Assembly: GCA_004143945.1 (NCBI GenBank)
Contig: SEHB01000008.1
Location: 1 to 64,000, forward strand
DNA length: 64,000 nucleotides
From: Lysobacteraceae bacterium
GTDB taxonomy: Bacteria; Pseudomonadota; Gammaproteobacteria; Xanthomonadales; Rhodanobacteraceae
Direction of reading: 5' to 3'
Positions 44,060 to 52,443 of this stretch are shown in pieces; position 1 is the first letter of the stretch; every line of letters starts with the position of its first letter. Made by a program: the position numbers and the translations under genes. The notes under the pieces are model-generated. The model saw only the letters and a list, made by a program, of their open reading frames with translations. It did no database searches and had not been told where the DNA came from.

Positions 44060-44871
44060 AGGCCGGTCGACGACGCATCGATGATCGTTTCGCCGATCTC
44101 GTGGCCAAGGGTCGCACCGGCCTGATTCCGTTCATCACTGCGGGCGATCCGCTGCCCGGGGCGATGGTCGCGCTGATGGACGCGCTGGTCGACTCGGGCG
44201 CCGACCTGATCGAACTCGGCGTGCCGTTCTCGGATCCGATGGCGGACGGGCCGGTGATCCAGCATGCGAGCGAGCGAGCGCTCGCCAGGGGTGTCGGGTT
44301 GCGGCAGGTGCTCGACTGGGTGCGCGAGTTCCGCGTTCGCGACGACGACACGCCAGTCGTGCTGATGGGCTACATGAATCCCGTCGAGGTGCACGGCGCC
44401 GCGCGCTTCGGGGAGGACGCGGTCGCGGCCGGCGTCGATGGCGTGCTGCTCGTGGATTGCCCGATCGAGGAATGGCAGGCCGCCGAACCGTTGCGAGCCG
44501 CGGGCCTCGACCAGGTGTTGCTCGCCGCACCGACGACGGTCGAGCCGCGACTGTCCGCCGTCTGCGCCGCGACCCGAGGTTTCCTATACTACGTGTCCTT
44601 CGCCGGCATCACCGGCGCGGACGGGCTCAGCCCGGAGAGCGTGCGCGAGCGCGTGGCGCAGGTACGCGAACGCAGCGCGGTGCCGATCGCGGTCGGATTC
44701 GGCGTGCGCGACGCGGGCTCGGCGGCGGCGATCGGCGCGTTCGCGGACGCGGTCGTGATCGGCAGTGCACTCGTCGAGCGGCTCGCTGGCGCGGCGACCG
44801 AAACCGACCTGTGCCATCGCGCACGCGATTTCATCGCCCCGATCCGCGCCGCGCTCGACTGCCGCCGCTAG
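44056..44871 (+). CDS. trpA: Tryptophan synthase alpha chain
   Basis: A 271-residue TrpA (268 in E. coli) that releases indole from indole-3-glycerol phosphate and channels it to TrpB. Signatures: [32 protein letters not shown] with the catalytic Glu, and [14 protein letters not shown]. The start is GTG at 44056, overlapping the trpB stop (GTGA). In TrpB-TrpA pairs such coupling supports equal output. A dispersed repeat follows before accD. Confidence 0.97.
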   Translation: MKAGRRRIDDRFADLVAKGRTGLIPFITAGDPLPGAMVALMDALVDSGADLIELGVPFSDPMADGPVIQHASERALARGVGLRQVLDWVREFRVRDDDTPVVLMGYMNPVEVHGAARFGEDAVAAGVDGVLLVDCPIEEWQAAEPLRAAGLDQVLLAAPTTVEPRLSAVCAATRGFLYYVSFAGITGADGLSPESVRERVAQVRERSAVPIAVGFGVRDAGSAAAIGAFADAVVIGSALVERLAGAATETDLCHRARDFIAPIRAALDCRR

Positions 44872-44898
44872 GAAACCGCGGAAGACAACCTCAAGAGC

Positions 44899-45000
44899 CA
44901 TCGACACGGAGCACACCGAGCACACCGAGGAGGAATCAGGCCAGGATGCGATGGCGTCAGTGCTTCCTTCCGTGTGCCCGGTGTGCTCCGTGTCGACATC
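44899..45000. repeat. Dispersed inverted element, ACACGGAG family, copy 4
   Basis: The arms are almost perfect: CGACACGGAGCACACCGAGC plus ACAC (about 44902-44925) against GTGTGCCCGGTGTGCTCCGT plus GTCG (about 44972-44995), with a single mismatch over about 24 nt and an interior near 45 nt. This is the best-preserved copy in the window and lies between trpA and accD. Confidence 0.85.
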
Positions 45001-45045
45001 TTTGGATCCCGGTCGAAGAGTCGAGCGGGCAATACGGGACACGCC

Positions 45046-45909
45046 ATGAACTGGTTGCAGAAACTCGTTGGTCCACGCGCGCGCACGGCGCCCACGGCGA
45101 AAGGCAAGGTGCCCGAGGGCCTGTGGGAGAAGTGCGATGGCTGCGGCGCGGTGCTGTACAAGCCCGAGCTCGACGCCGCGCTCATGGTGTGCCCGAAGTG
45201 CGCGCACCACCACCCGATCCGCGCGCGTCATCGCCTGAACACGTTCTTCGACGAGGGCAGCGCGCAGGAACTGTTCGCGAACCTCGAGCCGACCGATCCG
45301 CTGAAGTTCCGCGACTCCAAGAAGTACCGGGACCGCATCGTCGCCGCGCAGAAGCAGACCGGCGAGAAGGATGCGATGGTCGCGATGCGCGGTCTGCTGA
45401 AGGGCAACCCGCTCGTCGCGTGCGCCTTCGACTTCGCCTACATGGGCGGCTCGATGGGGTCGGTGGTCGGCGAGAAGTTCACGCGCGGCGCCGAACTCGC
45501 GCTCGAGCAGCGCATGCCGCTGGTGTGCTGGTCCGCGACCGGTGGCGCGCGCATGCAGGAAGGCCTGTTTTCGCTGATGCAGATGGCCAAGACCTCCGCC
45601 GCGATCGCGCGCCTGCGCGAAGCGGGCGTGCCCTTCGTGTCGGTGCTGACGCACCCGACCACGGGCGGCGTGTCGGCCAGCCTCGGCATGCTCGGCGACA
45701 TCAACATCGGCGAGCCGAAGGCGCTGATCGGCTTCGCCGGCCCGCGCGTGATCGAGCAGACCGTGCGCGAGACCCTGCCCGAAGGCTTCCAGCGCTCCGA
45801 GTTCCTGCTCGAGCATGGCGCGATCGACATGATCGTCGACCGCCGCGAGATGCGCGACAGGCTCGCGTCCCTTCTCGCGTTGCTGATGAAGCAGCCGAAG
45901 GCGGCCTGA
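45046..45909 (+). CDS. accD: Acetyl-CoA carboxylase carboxyltransferase subunit beta
   Basis: A 287-residue AccD that, with AccA, carboxylates acetyl-CoA to malonyl-CoA. The N-terminal zinc ribbon has Cys30, Cys33, Cys49 and Cys52 ([20 protein letters not shown]); the crotonase-like domain shows [23 protein letters not shown] and [16 protein letters not shown]. It is slightly shorter than E. coli AccD (304). In most gammaproteobacteria folC follows accD, but here no gene follows before the convergent rapA. Confidence 0.96.
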   Translation: MNWLQKLVGPRARTAPTAKGKVPEGLWEKCDGCGAVLYKPELDAALMVCPKCAHHHPIRARHRLNTFFDEGSAQELFANLEPTDPLKFRDSKKYRDRIVAAQKQTGEKDAMVAMRGLLKGNPLVACAFDFAYMGGSMGSVVGEKFTRGAELALEQRMPLVCWSATGGARMQEGLFSLMQMAKTSAAIARLREAGVPFVSVLTHPTTGGVSASLGMLGDINIGEPKALIGFAGPRVIEQTVRETLPEGFQRSEFLLEHGAIDMIVDRREMRDRLASLLALLMKQPKAA

Positions 45910-46115
45910 GCCGCGCAATCCGCGCTTGCGCTCGCACCCGTCGCGGTCGCCGAAAGCTACGCCAGGGACTTGACCACGAAGCATCTGAAGAACTATGGAC
46001 AACGGCAGGATCCCAACGCGGTCACGCCGAGCCCGCTGATCCATGCACATCGAGCGTCTCGTGTCGGGAGTCCTTCTTGCTCCGTGGGCTCGGTGTGCTC
46101 CGTGTTTCAGTCTTT
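45910..46115 (+). other. Gap after accD: possible gene remnant and half repeat
   Basis: In the accD frame, just past its stop, the DNA reads as a protein-like ESYARDLTTKHLKNYGQRQD followed by PNAVTPSPL (about 45952-46038), unlike the surrounding GC-rich noise. It has no start codon of its own and no recognised family; it may be the tail of a deleted gene. A right-hand half of the ACACGGAG element (GCTCGGTGTGCTCCGTGTTTC) ends the region (about 46079-46115). Confidence 0.3.
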
Positions 46116-46150
46116 CGGCCCCTGGTGCCCGCCGTAGTGCCGGCAGGGCG

Positions 46151-48997
46151 TCAGCGTGCTGCGATGTCCTGGCTGCAGACGAATCGGATCGCGTCGAGCC
46201 GCGGGGCGGCCGTGGAAAGCGCGTGGCCGATGTCTTCGAGCTCGGTCGAGATCGCATCGATCTCTTCGCCGTGCACCGCCGGATTCACTTTCGCGAGCGC
46301 GACCAGTCGCGCGCGCTCGGCTTCGAGCTCGCGCCGGGCCGCATCGAGGGCGGCGCCGGTCTCGGTCGCGGCGAGGCGGCGTGCCTCGGTTTCGCAGGCA
46401 GCGAGCATCGGCGGCACCAGCTTGGCCAGCAATGGCCGGAAGCGTGCCGCATCGGCGGGCTGCTCCTTCGCACGCGCGATGCTCGCCGCGTGCGGCTGGT
46501 AGTCGCTGCGCAGGTTGAGGCGCGTGTCGACCACCACGCGCAGCGGCAGCGGCGGCAGGAAGCGGCCGACGTCGAGTCGGCGGTCGGCGACGCATTCGAG
46601 CACGAACACGCATTCGAGCACGGCCGTGCGCGGCGGCAGCGCCGCGTCGACGAGCACCGCCGCATTGCCCTGTTCGCTTTCGATCAACAGGTCGAGTGCG
46701 CCGGTCACGAGCGGATGGTCGAGCCGCAGCAGCGGCAACTCCTCGCGCGCGAGCGCGATCGCGCGGTCGAAGGTGGCCTGTTGCGGGCCGTCCTTGAGGC
46801 CGGGGAAGCCGTCGGTGCTGAGGTATTCCGGGTCGAGCACGACCGTGCGCGCCCCGGTCTCCTCGTTGTCGATGCCGAATTGCTCGAACAGGCCGAGGAT
46901 GAATGCATCGGCCGATTCGTCGGCGTCCTGTGCGCTCAGCGCTTCGCCGAGGTCCAGGTCGCGCGCCTCGCGCTCGCTCGCGAGCTCGAGCAGGCGGTCG
47001 CGACCCGACTGCACCAGCGCGGTCAGCTCGCGATGCGTCGCAGCGGTTTCCCCGACCAGCGCATCGATCTCGACGTCGGGATCCTCCCCCGCGTGCGCGT
47101 GGCGCTCGGCTTCAGCCAGCAGGCGCGCTCCGTAGCGGCGCACGATTTCACGCCCGTCCGCCGGGCTGCTGCGCAATGCGTCCAGCCCCTCGTCGTACCA
47201 GCGCAGCAGCGCGTGCTGGGCGGTGCCTTCGAACGCCGCCGCGTGGATCTCGATCGGGTGGCGCTGGCCGATGCGATCGAGGCGGCCGATGCGCTGCTCG
47301 AGCAGGTCCGGGTCGTGCGGAAGGTCCCACAGCACGAGGTGGTGCGCGAACTGGAAGTTGCGGCCTTCCGAGCCGATTTCCGAACAGAGCAGGATGCGCG
47401 CACCGTCGGTTTCCGCGAAGTAGGCCGCGTTGCGGTCGCGCTGCAGGATGCTCATGCCTTCGTGGAAGCGCGCGACCTTCGCGCTGCAGCGCGTGCGCAG
47501 CGCTTCCTCGAGCGCGACGACCTTCGCCTGCGTACGGCAGATCAGCAGCAGCTTGGCCGGCGCGAGCGCGTCTATCAGCGCGAGCAGCCAGGGCAGGCGT
47601 GGATCCGCCGCGTAGTCGATCTCGCCTTCGAGCGCGCGCAGCTGCGCATCGGCATGGAACTCGGCGAGCAATCGCTGGCGCTGCGCGTCGTCGAGTGCGC
47701 TGCGATCGAGTCGCTGGATGCGCGCGATGCGCTGCGGGAAGCCGCCGATGCGCGCCCGACGATTGCGGAACATCACGCGGCCGGTGCCGTGGCGGTCGAT
47801 CAGCGCGTCCAGCAGCAGTGGCGCGAACGCGTCGCGGTCATCGTCGTAGCGCGCGAGCAGGCCCGCGAGTTCCGCGTCGGCCGCGAATCGCTCGTCGAGC
47901 AGCCGGCGCCCGGGCTCGCCGAGCGGCGCCGCTTCGAGCAACGTCGCGGCGACCAGCGACAGCGAGGCGTAACCGTCCGCTTCGGCGATGTAGGCGTCGA
48001 GATCGGTATAACGCGCGGGATCGAGCAGGCGCAATCGCGCGAAGTGCCCGCTGCGGCCTAGCTGTTGCGGCGTCGCGGTGAGGAGGATCAGCCCGGGCGC
48101 GCGCAGCGCGAGTGCTTCGACCAGTTGGTAGGAGCGGCTCGAGCCGGTTGGCGTCCATTCGAGGTGATGCGCCTCGTCGACGACGACGAGGTCCCAACCC
48201 GCATCCTGCACCTGCGCGGCGCGTTTCGGATCGCCCGCGAGCCAGTCGACGTCGGCGATCACGCACTGCTCGTCTTCGAACGGGTTGCGCGCGCCGTCGC
48301 CGACTTCGATCGCCTCGCAGCGCTCCTCGTCGTAGAGCGCGAACGGCAAGTTGAATCGGCGCAGGAGTTCGACGAACCACTGCGCGGTCAGGCTCGCGGG
48401 CGCGAGCACCAGCACGCGAGCGATGCGGCCACTCGCGAGCAGGCGCGCGAGCACCATGCCGGCCTCGATCGTCTTTCCGAGTCCCACCTCGTCGGCGAGC
48501 AATGCGCGCGGCGGGCGGCGCTGCGCGACCACCGCCGCGACGCGCAACTGGTGCGGGATCAAGTCGATGCGCGCGGACGCGAGGCCCCAGGCCGGCGAGC
48601 GCATCGCGGCTGCACGCCGCGACAGCGCCTCGCGGCGGAAATCGAAACGATCCGGTCCATCGATGCGCGCCGACAGCAGGCGTTCGTCCGCGCGCGAAAT
48701 CGGCTGGGTGTCGTCGAGTTCGGCTTCGGGCAACGTCGTGCCGCCGCCGTGGTAGGCGAGCATGCCGTCCAGGGTGCTCACGCGTTCGATCACGAAGCTG
48801 CGCTTCTGGCCCGACACCTTCTGGCCGACGCGGAACTCCGCGCGCGTGAGTGGCGCCGCGTGCATCGCGTACTGGCGCAGCACCCCGGCCGTTGCGAACA
48901 GCACCTGCACGGTCCGGCCTTCGAGGCGCACGACCGTGCCGAGGCCGAGTTCGGGTTCGGCATTCGAGATCCAGCGTTGTCCAGGTACGAAGGCCAT
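46151..48997 (-). CDS. rapA: RNA polymerase-associated Swi2/Snf2 ATPase RapA
   Basis: A 948-residue RapA/HepA (968 in E. coli). It opens with FVPGQRWISNAEPELGLGTV, followed by two N-terminal Tudor-like modules. The ATPase core has Walker A LADEVGLGKTIEAGM, DEAHHLEW (motif II) and LLTATPQQLG; the C-terminal helicase lobe has LLCSEIGSEGRNFQFAHHLV and RIGRLDRIGQ. It binds RNA polymerase and helps recycle it after termination. The ATG at 48997 is the conserved start. It is convergent with accD. Confidence 0.95.
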   Translation of the reverse strand: MAFVPGQRWISNAEPELGLGTVVRLEGRTVQVLFATAGVLRQYAMHAAPLTRAEFRVGQKVSGQKRSFVIERVSTLDGMLAYHGGGTTLPEAELDDTQPISRADERLLSARIDGPDRFDFRREALSRRAAAMRSPAWGLASARIDLIPHQLRVAAVVAQRRPPRALLADEVGLGKTIEAGMVLARLLASGRIARVLVLAPASLTAQWFVELLRRFNLPFALYDEERCEAIEVGDGARNPFEDEQCVIADVDWLAGDPKRAAQVQDAGWDLVVVDEAHHLEWTPTGSSRSYQLVEALALRAPGLILLTATPQQLGRSGHFARLRLLDPARYTDLDAYIAEADGYASLSLVAATLLEAAPLGEPGRRLLDERFAADAELAGLLARYDDDRDAFAPLLLDALIDRHGTGRVMFRNRRARIGGFPQRIARIQRLDRSALDDAQRQRLLAEFHADAQLRALEGEIDYAADPRLPWLLALIDALAPAKLLLICRTQAKVVALEEALRTRCSAKVARFHEGMSILQRDRNAAYFAETDGARILLCSEIGSEGRNFQFAHHLVLWDLPHDPDLLEQRIGRLDRIGQRHPIEIHAAAFEGTAQHALLRWYDEGLDALRSSPADGREIVRRYGARLLAEAERHAHAGEDPDVEIDALVGETAATHRELTALVQSGRDRLLELASEREARDLDLGEALSAQDADESADAFILGLFEQFGIDNEETGARTVVLDPEYLSTDGFPGLKDGPQQATFDRAIALAREELPLLRLDHPLVTGALDLLIESEQGNAAVLVDAALPPRTAVLECVFVLECVADRRLDVGRFLPPLPLRVVVDTRLNLRSDYQPHAASIARAKEQPADAARFRPLLAKLVPPMLAACETEARRLAATETGAALDAARRELEAERARLVALAKVNPAVHGEEIDAISTELEDIGHALSTAAPRLDAIRFVCSQDIAAR

Positions 48998-49306
48998 GGC
49001 GGTCGCGGCGAAGGGGAACGCGATTATCGCGGCCGTGGCCGGGCAATCATAGTCTCGCGACCCGGCCGGCGCTGCACCCTGCTGCGACGCGCAAGCGCGG
49101 ATGGTGGGCACCGGGCCGGCCTGGCGTCGCGACCAGCCCGCGCGTGGACGCTTCCTGCGGTGTTGCAGCAGGAAATGCGATAGGCGCGTGCGATCGATGC
49201 GATCGAGCGGAATGACTGGCGCAGGCTGACCGTGCGGCGTAGCGTCGCGGAGCGTCTTCGCGACGCCAACCGCCAATGCCCGTCACCCATGTGAGGAGGC
49301 AACGCC
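48998..49306. other. Divergent intergenic region, rapA / di-heme cytochrome
   Basis: A 309-nt gap that must hold both promoters. Only a strong ribosome site for the cytochrome gene is clear (GAGGAGG at 49293-49299, 7 nt before the ATG). Small palindromes such as GCGATCGATGCGATCG (about 49190-49205) were seen, without a clear meaning. Confidence 0.4.
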
Positions 49307-50728
49307 ATGCATCACGTCCGATCCAACCGTCCCGCGCTGCGCGCGATCCTGGTCGCTTGCACGTTCGGCGTCGTCGGTATCTCCGGCTTCGTCGGCATCC
49401 AGGCGAGCCAGGCCCGGCAGCCACCGCCGTCGAGCTATTCGCCGGTCGTCGAAGAGCCCTTCGCCACCGTCATGCAACGCAAGAAGTCGGCCAAGGCCGG
49501 CATCGCGCAACGCCAGGCCGAGTTGCTGCGCGCGCGCTACGACATGGCCAATCGCGCTGCGCCCGGCATCACGATGAGCGGCGGCAAGGCGGTGCAGGAG
49601 GGCGTGCGCGTCAAACTCGCGGCGGGCATGGATTGGGATGCGCTCGCCGCGATGGGCCCGGACGAGATCCGTGCGAAGCGTGCATGGCCGGCCGGCTTCC
49701 TGCCGCTTCCGCATCCGGACCACGCCGAAGGCGGCATGGTGTTCCCGCGCTTCCACATCGACGAGATCAAGCGCCAGGAGCAGCGCGACCTGACCCGCTT
49801 CGATCTCGATTTCGACCTGCCGGACCATTTCCTGCCCGAATTCCCGGCGCCGATCTTCCTGACCACGCGCCCCGACCTTGGCGACGTGTCGCAAGGCAAG
49901 CTCGTCACGATCGAGAATTACTACGACCTCTTCAACGGCATCCTCAATCCGAAGCAGCTCGAAGGGCTGCGCCTGCTGGTGACGCCGTTCCCGCAGCAGC
50001 AGTTCAACCAGACCGCCGACCGGCGCACGGAACGGCCGAGCCGGGGCGTCGTCTGCTTCGATTGCCATGCCAACGGGCACACGAATGCATCGACCCACCT
50101 CGTCGGCGACATCCGGCCGCAGCAGTTCCGCCACCGCATCGACACGCCGACACTGCGGGGCGTCAACGTGCAGCGACTGTTCGGTTCGCAGCGTGCACTC
50201 AAGACGGTCGAGGACTTCACCGAGTTCGAGCAACGCGCGGCGTACTTCGATGGCGATCCGGTGATCGCGACGAAGAAGGGCGTCAACGTGCTCGAGCGCG
50301 GCAGCCAGGTGCATTTCATGGCCGAATTCGAGGCCCTGCTGGACTTCCCGCCCGCGCCCAAGCTCAACGTGTTCGGAAAGCTCGACCCCGCGCGCTCGAG
50401 CGAATCGGAACTGCGTGGCCAGGACGTGTTCTTCGGCAAGGGCACCTGCTCGACCTGCCACGTGCCGCCGTACTACACCGACAACCTCATGCACAACCTG
50501 AAGACCGAGCGCTTCTTCGAACCGCAGATGGTCAACGGGCGCATGGCCAGCGCGGATGGACCGATCAAGACGTTCCCGCTGCGCGGGATCAAGGATTCGC
50601 CGCCGTACCTGCATGACGACCGCCTGCTCACGCTCGAGGACACGGTCGAGTTCTTCAACCTCGTGCTGGAGACCAAGCTCAGCGCGGAAGAGAAGAAGGA
50701 TCTCGTTGCGTTCATGCGCGCGCTGTGA
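49307..50728 (+). CDS. Secreted di-heme c-type cytochrome
   Basis: A 473-residue protein with a signal or anchor segment (about 12-34) and two CxxCH heme sites: CFDCH (about residue 249) and CSTCH (about 384), the second in GQDVFFGKGTCSTCHVPPYYT. The region between, with FRHRIDTPTLRGVNVQRLFG, and the C-terminal TFPLRGIKDSPPYLHDDRLL and LSAEEKKDLVAFM resemble the di-heme cytochrome c peroxidase/MauG superfamily. A peroxidase or other redox role is possible but not shown. A strong ribosome site precedes the ATG at 49307. No electron-transfer partner gene is adjacent. Confidence 0.85.
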   Translation: MHHVRSNRPALRAILVACTFGVVGISGFVGIQASQARQPPPSSYSPVVEEPFATVMQRKKSAKAGIAQRQAELLRARYDMANRAAPGITMSGGKAVQEGVRVKLAAGMDWDALAAMGPDEIRAKRAWPAGFLPLPHPDHAEGGMVFPRFHIDEIKRQEQRDLTRFDLDFDLPDHFLPEFPAPIFLTTRPDLGDVSQGKLVTIENYYDLFNGILNPKQLEGLRLLVTPFPQQQFNQTADRRTERPSRGVVCFDCHANGHTNASTHLVGDIRPQQFRHRIDTPTLRGVNVQRLFGSQRALKTVEDFTEFEQRAAYFDGDPVIATKKGVNVLERGSQVHFMAEFEALLDFPPAPKLNVFGKLDPARSSESELRGQDVFFGKGTCSTCHVPPYYTDNLMHNLKTERFFEPQMVNGRMASADGPIKTFPLRGIKDSPPYLHDDRLLTLEDTVEFFNLVLETKLSAEEKKDLVAFMRAL

Positions 50729-50847
50729 TGGCGGAGCGTCCGCAGCGGTCAGGGCCGCGACCGGAGAAGCACGAAACCGGATTGAACGGCGGGCGTGCAC
50801 AGAACGGTCGCGGCTTCGCACCGCATGCAGTCATCGCGATCGTCCAC

Positions 50848-50926
50848 CTGCAGGAGCGGCGCAGCGGTGAGACGCACGACGCGGCGACCCTGCACAGGAC
50901 GGTCCTGGCTGCGCCGCTCCTACAGG
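50848..50926. repeat. GGAGCGGCGCAGC inverted repeat (REP-like) in a convergent gap
   Basis: CCTGCAGGAGCGGCGCAGC (50849-50864 region) is faced by GCTGCGCCGCTCCTACAGG (50909-50926). It can form a strong hairpin between two convergent genes and overlaps the last codons of the NxxGxxAF protein, whose TAG stop is within the right arm. Likely a dispersed REP that may serve as a terminator. Confidence 0.7.
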
Positions 50927-52233
50927 GCTGGAACGTCGAAGCCGTCGGCGAAGATCACGTCGTCGACCTGGGGCGTCGCGTAGGCGACGAACACGCCCGT
51001 GCCCCATTCCTGCGCGGGATCGCCTTCAGGATGCAGCGCCGCGACGAACGCGATATCGCCCGCGTTGTTGATCGTCGGCGAACCACTGAAGATCGGCCAG
51101 CCGCTCGGATCATCGACGTGCTGGCCGATCTGCCCCGGGCCCTGATCGGTGGAGACGACATCGCCCTTGCCGACCACGCGCACGAGGGTGGTGCCGTCGC
51201 CGGCGAACACGGCCTGGCCATTCGCATCCTGGCCGCGGAACACGACGAGGCCGTCGTTGTTGATGTCGGGCGCGAAGGCGTCGATCGCGCGCACCGGCCC
51301 TGCCGCATCCACGCGCGCGATCTCGATCGCCTCGACCGTGTCGCCGACCGGCGTGAACCGGTAGATCGCGCGCACGTTGCCGGCGGCGAGGCTCAGGCCG
51401 ACCGCGATCGCGCCGTGGTCGTTGAGACCGAGGCCGTTGTCGAAGCGCGAGAACGGCGAGGTCGCGTCGGTCGCCGCGTCGGCGACCAGCAGGCGGCTGT
51501 CGTCGAACCCGTCGAACAGGCGGATCTCGTTGTGGTTGAAGTCGCTGGTGCTGACCTTCGATGCCATCTGTCGCGCGTTGTTGGTGTCGGGCGAGTACAG
51601 GTAGGCATACGGACTGCCGGCACCATAGCCGGTGTCGTAGGCGATGAGCTCGGCCGGCGCGGCCGCGACCGCGCGCACGAACGCATACGGACCGTTGAAA
51701 CCGCCGCGCAGGCCGATGGTGCCGTCGTCGGCGATGCGCGGATTCGCGATCGACGCTGGCGACAGCGGCAGCAGCGACACGACGTCGGAGCCGCCCGCGA
51801 GCGGATCGTAATTGCGCAGCACGTACGGTGCGCCGTCGTTGCTGGTGTAGTAGGCGACCTGGCCCGAGGCATTGATCGACGGCCTGTCGGAGATGATCAT
51901 CGTCGCCTTCGGGTCGTCGCCGGGATCGTGGATCGCGACGAAGCCGCCCTCTGCATGCCCGCCGACCCAGAGGCCTGCGCCGATGTCGGAGAGGTCACCG
52001 TCGATCGGCACCACGCCAGCCGTGAACGCGACCTGCCGGTCATCGCTGACGACGGCGCTGATGCTGTTGAACGACGTGCCCGGCGGGACGTTCCAGCCAT
52101 TGTCGTTGACGATCAGGTTGCTGCGCGCCTGCAGCTCGACCGTGTCGTAGCCCGGAGTCCCGGCAACGGCCACCGTCGTGGACGAAGCCGCGATCGCGGC
52201 GGCGAGCAGGGAGCGTGCGGGAAATCCGGTCAT
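50920..52233 (-). CDS. Secreted NxxGxxAF-repeat protein
   Basis: A 437-residue protein with a signal peptide (about 1-25). It contains repeated motifs with Asn, Gly and Ala-Phe spacing: INASGQVAYY, LNDHGAIAVG, INNDGLVVFRG and INNAGDIAFVA. This fits the NxxGxxAF tandem-repeat family of extracellular proteins, probably a beta-propeller or solenoid. The C-terminus reads VDDVIFADGFDVPAL; a similar IVFDNGFD tail ends the protein at 57198. Function unknown. ATG at 52233 gives the full signal peptide. The last codons overlap a REP-like repeat. Confidence 0.8.
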   Translation of the reverse strand: MTGFPARSLLAAAIAASSTTVAVAGTPGYDTVELQARSNLIVNDNGWNVPPGTSFNSISAVVSDDRQVAFTAGVVPIDGDLSDIGAGLWVGGHAEGGFVAIHDPGDDPKATMIISDRPSINASGQVAYYTSNDGAPYVLRNYDPLAGGSDVVSLLPLSPASIANPRIADDGTIGLRGGFNGPYAFVRAVAAAPAELIAYDTGYGAGSPYAYLYSPDTNNARQMASKVSTSDFNHNEIRLFDGFDDSRLLVADAATDATSPFSRFDNGLGLNDHGAIAVGLSLAAGNVRAIYRFTPVGDTVEAIEIARVDAAGPVRAIDAFAPDINNDGLVVFRGQDANGQAVFAGDGTTLVRVVGKGDVVSTDQGPGQIGQHVDDPSGWPIFSGSPTINNAGDIAFVAALHPEGDPAQEWGTGVFVAYATPQVDDVIFADGFDVPAL

Positions 52234-52341
52234 GGCATGCCTCGTGTCGGTCGGTGGACTCCACCCGATTCCCGACCTTACACAAGATATGCGCGGCAAT
52301 TCGTTAAATGCGGCATGCACGGCATCAGCGCGTCGTGCGCG

Positions 52342-52365
52342 AAACACGGAGCACGCGAGGCGCGC
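52342..52365. repeat. Half copy of the ACACGGAG element
   Basis: GCGAAACACGGAGCACGCGAGG resembles the left arm of the inverted elements; no matching right arm is seen. The remainder of 52234-52443 shows no gene. Confidence 0.4.
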
Positions 52366-52443
52366 AATGCGAGGCGCGTTCGCCGACGTGTCGGCGCGTG
52401 CACGAACGCGGGGCCGCCGCGCAGGCGGCCCCGAGCTGGGATG

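Noticed and set aside
41398-44871. Trp attenuator before trpF or trpB
   Set aside because: No leader peptide with Trp codons and no alternative hairpins were seen; the genes overlap directly.
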